64,000 nucleotides of DNA from Xiphias gladius (taxonomy: Eukaryota > Chordata > Actinopteri > Istiophoriformes > Xiphiidae), in the NCBI RefSeq assembly GCF_016859285.1, contig NC_053418.1, forward strand, positions 9,141,501 through 9,205,500, given 5' to 3'. Each line of letters opens with the position of its first letter. The stretch's first letter is position 1. Made by a program: the position numbers and the translations under genes. The notes under the pieces were generated by a model. The model was not told where the DNA came from and did not search any database. It worked only from the letters and a program-made list of their open reading frames with translations. This document shows, one piece after another, positions 58,321 to 64,000 of the stretch.

Positions 58321-59894
58321 TGAATATATGCGTTAGTTGCACCCATCAATTGAAGTCATCACAGCCTCATTAAGTCTATTGAAGGCCAAAAAAAATGTAC
58401 TATATTCACTTGACCAGCTACAGCACTGAGTGACTGAAAGTAATTCAAATGTCAAATGGGACTGTTCTCCTGTTATCACAATAAACTAGGGATCAAAGTT
58501 ATTTCTAATGTGTGTTTCTTCCTCCAGTTTTTCACACGCAGTCTACTGAATAAAGATATCTTGCTGTGAAAAATTGTCATTCAAACTTCTGACACAATAG
58601 GGCAGGGCCACTTGGGTTTGACAAAATGAATCGAGTTTTGTTTTTCCATTCACACCACAGTGCAGAACGGGAGGAAACATCCCCTTGTAGTTTATAGTGT
58701 CAGACAAATGTCTTCCCCAGCGCTTCAATGCTAGCCAGTGTTTGTGAGATAAGGTTGCAGGAAGGGGAAAGGTCAGAGAGCGGTGAGGGTGCTGGGTCAG
58801 AGGCTTGGGACGTCTTTCAGTACCAAGAGATGTTGTCCTTCTGATATCAAATTGATCAATGTCCAACTGGGTAAAAAGCTAAGCACAAGGGCAGCTGCCA
58901 GTCTGAGATTACAGCTCCCCCAGTCTGCCATGGTGCCCATACTGTTCACCACCCAGCAAGAAAGGAAGTGAAATGTGCGTGTTTTCACTGAGCCAAAAAC
59001 GCAAGCAAAGATGGATGATAATTCTTCAATAGTGGCCCTCCGCCACCTCTTAGGCAGACATATAATGAGAATACGTTATTGTTTCCCACTGTTTTTGTTA
59101 ACTTGTCTAAACACAAAATTCATTTTGTGCAAAATTGCTTTACAATCAAAGGTCGAGGATTGATCGGATGTTAGAAAGTGTTTTCAGAGTTCAAGAACGT
59201 TACACAAGAAGGATTTACAGGATATCTGTGAAAGTCAGTGCTTTGAACGGCATCTCTCATACAGATTTATATGACACCGGTTTAGGAATATGTAGGCCCA
59301 CTGAAGTGTAGAGAGTCTGAGCAGAGTATGAACTGGGACAATGAGACAATAGAGGAGTTCAAAAGCACTGAGTGTTTCAAAACAAACTATTGGGCTATCT
59401 ATCATGGCTGTTTTGAAAATCTGAAGAGGAGGAAATGTTTACTTGGACAAATGTGCCAGAAGAATAATTAAGAAGAATATAAAACAATGCTTTAGTCACT
59501 GGCCAGGGGAAATTTAAACGTGTGTGAAGGCCTCTGGGTCTGTAACAGTTGGATGTCCACCACACCCAGTCTGTCAGCAACTGAGTTTACCAAATATCAA
59601 CTGGGACAGTGATATTACAGTTTGTACGTACACCGGCTTAGTGAAATACCGTAGCTCCTCCGAAAAATGATTTCCTCTTTAAAAACATGTTCGATAGACC
59701 GAATTTGAGGGTAACACAGCAGTGAAACTTGACATGTCAAACTTTAGCATGCAACAGTTGTTACCGCGGCTGGTGTCCTGTTGCCAGCTCGGCTAGACTC
59801 CCCGGTGTATCTTCTTCCCCCTGCTCCGACTCAACCTAACAGCTTGTTGAATCAAAAACAAACCATAACAACAAACCAGCGAGCAGTGCCTTAC

Positions 59895-60050
59895 CTCAGC
59901 GTAACTTTGAAAATATTGGTAATCAACAGAAGCTTTTTTTTTTTTTTTTTTGCCTCTCGCCGCTGTCCCAGCCCAGGAAGGGAAACCCGGAAACCGTTCC
60001 CGTGAGTCCGCCCTCGTCCCTGAAGCTTTTCAATAATAACGGCCATCGTG
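59895..60050 (-). other. septin2l: Probable non-coding first exon and promoter of the septin 2-like gene
   Basis: On the minus strand a strong donor, GCTGAG|gtaagg, lies at 59895/59894. It would join the acceptor ccaccagcag at 53162-53161, just upstream of the first coding exon. The flank from about 59,950 to 60,120 is GC-richer with CG dinucleotides and an ETS-like CCGGAA at 59987-59992, as in TATA-less promoters. The upper limit is approximate. The plus-strand T18 run at 59934-59951 would be an A18 tract in this 5-prime UTR. Confidence 0.5.
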
Positions 60051-60294
60051 CTGTGCCACTAACGCCATTACGGCTCAACGGCCCGGACGGCGGAGTCATA
60101 GAAGGGAATTGCTTGTAAGATCCAATATGGCTGCCTAAATACTACAGTTTCTTTAACGGGTTCCTCTCTGTCCTGCGACTTATAACTTCCTTAATAATGT
60201 GTAATATCAACGGTGTAATGTATACACCATTGATTTTCAGACATAAACACCGTATATATAAAACATAATAGTATAACAGTCAGAGGGTCAATTT

Positions 60295-60720
60295 TTGTGC
60301 GCTGAGTACTTTTTCTTTTAATACTTTTAAGTAAGTTTTCCCGATTATACTTACATACTTTTACTTAAGTAACCTTTTCAATGCAGGACTTTTTCTGTAA
60401 TGGAGTATTTTTACAGTGTGGTATTAGTACTTTTACTTAAGTAAATGATCTGAATAGTTGCTCCTCCACTGTTTAATGTACCGTAGAACTATTTGATATA
60501 ACTTATATGTTTAAAACAGGAAAACTCCGGCTGCCAAACCTAAATTGGAAAGTGAAAAATATTTATATATTTTTTACAGTTTTGAGGTCCTTGTATTTCC
60601 ATATTTAAATTTTACTCCCCTTTATTCTACTTCACTACTTTCAAATGATAACGTACTTTTTATTCCACTGTATTTATTTGACAGTCATTATTTCTGTAAA
60701 GTTTAAACCTTTAATGAGTT
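60295..60720. repeat. Fragments of the AGTACTTT family
   Basis: GTATTTTTACAGTGTGGTATTAG and CTTTTACTTAAGTAAATGATC mark one fragment (60300-60475). CTTTTTATTCCACTGTATTTATTTGACAG marks another (60560-60700). They lie between the septin 2-like promoter and cldn5. Confidence 0.5.
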
Positions 60721-61689
60721 TTTTAAAATATGCTTATAGACTACGGATGGAAATAGCCTACAGTAGCTACCGAACAGCAAAATAGTAACTAGCAAAATAA
60801 GTAAAATTTGAATCAAAATCGAAGGAAAGTAGTAGAAAGTCCTGGAGTAAACTTGTTTATTTTCTTTAGAACATTTTTTTTGGGCTGTATAAAAGCTTCA
60901 TCAAGGGCAAGACATTTCTGCTGTAAATTTGAACAAATGTATTGTTTACAGTAAGGTGCATGACAAGTCATTATATTTCGTAAATTATTCTATTGTGGGT
61001 GTTGCATAACCACCCACCCCACCCAAAAAATAACTACATAAAAAAACAACAACTAAAAACGCACAAGAACATGGTAGAAAGACACAACATACATAATAAG
61101 AAAAAATGCTACTAAAAAAAACAATAAACAAAAACATCAGTTATCCCAAAATAATGTCTGTGAATTCATAAATACAAACATACATATTAAATTCAAAGGC
61201 AAATTCAAGAATGAAATTAAGACTTTTTTGCATCATCCCAGAGATTTTTTTGAATTTGATGTGTGATGGTAAATCTGTTTGATCTAAGGGATCGTTAAGA
61301 TGATACTTTGTACCAGTTACCGGGGAAACAGAAGGACAGAGGATCAGGTTTCTTAGGAAAAAGTAAAAACTGCTTCAAATTTAAAGTGAGTGCATTTACA
61401 ATGAATATGTTCGTTTCTTTTCTTTTTATTTCATCTTTGCTGGCACTTTGTTTCGGCCAATTAAGAGCCTCATACACATCACAGTGGGTGTGAAATGGCC
61501 ATTTTTAGGCGCCGTATACCGCAGACGAGTGGCGTTAAACTCCGTGTCTGAAAAATCACTAACAGCCGCCCTGATTCCTACAGCATTTCAGCTGCTCCAT
61601 ACCCTTAAAACACATCCAATGTGCCTTCAATCCACGTCCTGCCCCCTCTATTCATTGTAAATAACTGTTCAAAAGCACAATGCGCTCTG

Positions 61690-61870
61690 GACCGCTCTAT
61701 TCAGTCGCACAACTTCCCTGCGTTTTCATTGGTCCCCTGAGGATGCGGCGCCAGCTGATTGGAGGAAAGTTTCTCCTCCAGTCCATACACCCCCACCCCG
61801 CAGATATTCGTGGTGGCGCTACTGTGATTCCAGTTGTTTTCACATCCCCTCACTAACAAAGAGACTCAGA
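61690..61870 (+). promoter_or_regulatory. cldn5: Probable claudin 5 promoter region
   Basis: About 200-360 bp upstream of the claudin 5 ATG the sequence turns GC-richer. It holds two inverted CCAAT boxes (ATTGG at about 61729 and 61759) and a GGAA ETS-type core, with no TATA box. The transcription start cannot be fixed from sequence; the 5-prime UTR is expected between here and 62053. Confidence 0.35.
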
Positions 61871-62053
61871 CCTGCTGTCTCTTGCATCTCCGAGTAGAGT
61901 GATGCGCAGCTAAGGATTGAAGCTCCTGTACATCGAGGCGAGAACGAAGAAATAAAGAGCAGAAATACACTTTGCTTTCAATAAGAAGTAACAGACAATA
62001 GGGGGAGTGTTTGAAAAGTTTCAGACAGACTTGACTGAACGTAAAGAGCGAAA

Positions 62054-62701
62054 ATGGTGTCGGCCGGACTGGAGATCCTGGGACTGTCGATGTGCGTTCT
62101 TGGCTCGTTCCTGGTGATGGTTGCGTGCGGACTGCCCATGTGGAAGGTGACGGCTTTCATCGAGGCCAACATCGTGGTGGCTCAAACAATCTGGGACGGC
62201 TTGTGGATGTCGTGTGTGGTGCAGAGCACGGGCCAGATGCAGTGCAAGGTACACGACTCCGTCCTCGCCCTCAGCCACGATCTGCAGGCGGCCAGGGCGC
62301 TCACCATCATCTCCTCGGTGATGGGCGTGCTGGGGCTCATGGTGGTGATTGCTGGGGCGCAGTGCACCAACTGCATCCGTACTGAGTACATCAAAGCCCG
62401 GGTGGTGAACGCCGGAGGCGTCATCTACATCATCAGTGGTCTGTTTGTGCTGGTGCCGCTCTGCTGGATGGCCAACAACATCATATCGGACTTCTACAAC
62501 CCGCAGGTGCCCGCATCCAAGAAGAGGGAGATCGGCGCTGCGCTGTACATCGGCTGGGCGGCCACAGCGCTGCTACTGATCGGAGGAGCGCTGCTGTGCT
62601 GCTCCTGTCCCTCCAGCGGGAATTCGGGATACTCAGTAAAATACGCACCGACCAAGAGGGCCACGCAGAACGGGGACTATGACAAGAGGAATTATGTGTA
62701 G
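62054..62701 (+). CDS. cldn5: Claudin 5
   Basis: This is a single-exon 215-residue tetraspan tight-junction protein. In vertebrates claudin 5 seals endothelial junctions and is central to the blood-brain barrier. Transmembrane segments lie at about 8-25, 81-101, 118-140 and 161-183. The first extracellular loop has the claudin signature W30, G49-L50-W51, C54 and C64. SCVVQSTGQMQCKVHDSVLA and AALYIGWAATALL are typical of claudin 5. The protein ends in DYDKRNYV, a PDZ-binding C-terminus for ZO proteins. The human protein is 218 aa and also intronless in its CDS. The ATG at 62054 has a good context (gcgaaaATGG). The gene is transcribed away from the two septins, as CLDN5 is from SEPT5 in human. 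Whether it is the a or b copy of the teleost duplication cannot be decided here. Confidence 0.97.
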   Translation: MVSAGLEILGLSMCVLGSFLVMVACGLPMWKVTAFIEANIVVAQTIWDGLWMSCVVQSTGQMQCKVHDSVLALSHDLQAARALTIISSVMGVLGLMVVIAGAQCTNCIRTEYIKARVVNAGGVIYIISGLFVLVPLCWMANNIISDFYNPQVPASKKREIGAALYIGWAATALLLIGGALLCCSCPSSGNSGYSVKYAPTKRATQNGDYDKRNYV

Positions 62702-63235
62702 CTATGTGGCTCGTATCAGGCGGTGCGTAAAAGTGACCTGCAGCTTTTGAAAAACAGTTTTTTTTTTTCAATGGACGTTATCTTTGCACCTGCAGTTGTT
62801 GTTTTTTTTAAATCAGAAATCTGAACTATGAAATTCAATGGAAGCACCTCTGCTGTTTTACCTTCAAAACGCTCGGACCGCAAATTCACAAATCCTTTTT
62901 GTATCTACAGGAGATTTTTTTTTTTTTAAAAAGACCATCAACCACAAGAGGTAACTCACGACAAAAAGGAGTATCTTTGTTAGGTACCTGCTTTTGTAAG
63001 TCTTCGAAATTATTAGTATTTTGAATTGTTTACCGTTGTAACTACACAGTTTTTTCTTTTCTAGAGGAAGTCTTGCCATCTAAATATAGGCTACACTGTT
63101 CTTCTGCCTTGATGTGCATTGTCAGCACAAACGTGTACAGTAACTGGGAATTATTGCACTCTCGAGCATTCAGAGACCCATTTCCCTTAGCGGAACACCG
63201 CCGACATGTTGAGGACTCCAACAATGTCCAATAGC

Positions 63236-63241
63236 AATAAA
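63236..63241 (+). terminator. cldn5: Candidate claudin 5 polyadenylation signal, proximal
   Basis: AATAAA about 535 bp past the claudin 5 stop. A second AATAAA lies at 63513-63518, so a UTR of about 0.55 or 0.83 kb is possible. Confidence 0.45.
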
Positions 63242-63512
63242 GAACGACGAAGAAAAGCGCATGCATGTTAAAGCCTTAACAAATCTCGGACAGGCTTTTG
63301 TGTCGCTCTGAAGTTGGTGGCGGTGACTTTGAGGTTAGCGGTCTATTTTTGGGACCTGTAGATTCCGGATAGCCTGGGATCCATAGGTCACAACATGAAA
63401 TGTTACAGTCCTTTACTCGGCCGCACTGAGCACCTGCAAAGATTCTGCCTCATTGTCACTGCAGGAAGTCTTTTTTTCTTCTTCTTTTTTCTTTTTTTTC
63501 AAAAATTCAAGG

Positions 63513-63518
63513 AATAAA
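63513..63518 (+). terminator. cldn5: Candidate claudin 5 polyadenylation signal, distal
   Basis: AATAAA following a T-rich stretch, with GT-rich sequence (gttggtttgttg) about 15 bp downstream as expected for a cleavage element. This makes it at least as plausible as the proximal signal. Confidence 0.45.
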
Positions 63519-64000
63519 CGCTGTTTTCTGTTGGTTTGTTGACGTTTGATGTAATGATTCATTATTCATGTATATGAAGATGCAATATCGTTTCATTTTA
63601 TTAAGATTAAACTGAATATATTGTCTACAATCGTTAGTTAAAGTGTGTTCTTAAACAGATCAACTGTAAAACTGAGTTGTGACGGTCTGCAGAGGCAGGA
63701 GGGCCCTCCACGGCTGTGCGTAATGCTTGCTGTTCCCACCATGAATCCATAAACCCCCACCGCGGGAGAAGGTATTTTGGTTAGCCATAGAAATCCAGAT
63801 GACAATGCCCATTCAGCTAGAGTGGGGCTCTGCTGTTCAACTCACAATACCCCACAACCCCCCATACACCCTTTCAGGACCCCCCCACACACACACACAC
63901 ACCCCACCCCCACCCTCCTCATCCGCAGTCAATGAAAGGCGTCCAAACGAGAGCTACGGAGAAGTTGCTGGGTTCGTCTTCCCGCAAGTGACTCCCTGCA

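Noticed and set aside
61308..61660. Short open frames upstream of claudin 5 with a hydrophobic stretch
   Set aside because: Too short, with no family resemblance or transcript signal.
62092..62385. Second open frame within claudin 5 (plus strand, different frame) and minus-strand frames over the same region
   Set aside because: These are shadows of the GC-rich claudin 5 coding sequence, which is unambiguous in its own frame.

Overview
The window is ordinary vertebrate nuclear DNA, almost certainly from a teleost fish and probably a percomorph. The evidence is AT-rich sequence, very many (CA)n/(GT)n microsatellites, several dispersed repeat families of the kind common in fish, and spliced genes with GT-AG introns. 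No prokaryotic or viral coding is visible. Exon boundaries were read by hand from frame continuity, splice dinucleotides and recalled features of the protein families; no alignment or transcript data were available.

Four protein-coding genes are present. From left to right they are gp1bb (platelet/thrombocyte glycoprotein Ib beta, minus strand, CDS 348-971), septin 5 (minus strand, CDS exons from 30531 down to 4901), a septin-2-like gene (minus strand, CDS exons from 53131 down to 33199, 5-prime non-coding exon near 59.9-60.0 kb) and claudin 5 (plus strand, single CDS exon 62054-62701). This is the neighbourhood of human 22q11.2 (CLDN5, SEPT5, GP1BB), with CLDN5 divergent from SEPT5 and GP1BB. 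The extra feature is the septin-2-like gene between cldn5 and sept5.

Both septins reconstruct completely with unbroken reading frame. Septin 5 gives 371 aa from an upstream first exon plus a 14-nt microexon, or 376 aa from an alternative first exon at 14.3 kb. The septin-2-like gene gives 348 aa. Both have P-loop, DTPG and AKAD GTPase motifs, the septin unique element and a C-terminal coiled coil. Most introns sit at identical positions and phases, but one intron differs.

The rest is intronic or intergenic. It holds microsatellites, long-TIR non-autonomous DNA elements (one nested in another at 20.5-21.5 kb), a GC-rich promoter region for sept5 (29.7-30.65 kb) and a smaller one for the septin-2-like gene (59.95-60.12 kb). 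I found no RNA genes, CRISPR arrays or convincing extra genes. The most notable signal is complementary (UG)n and (CA)n tracts directly flanking septin 5 exon 6, with a longer (UG)n by the exon 8 acceptor, which could affect splicing or circular RNA formation. I see no new multi-gene system.
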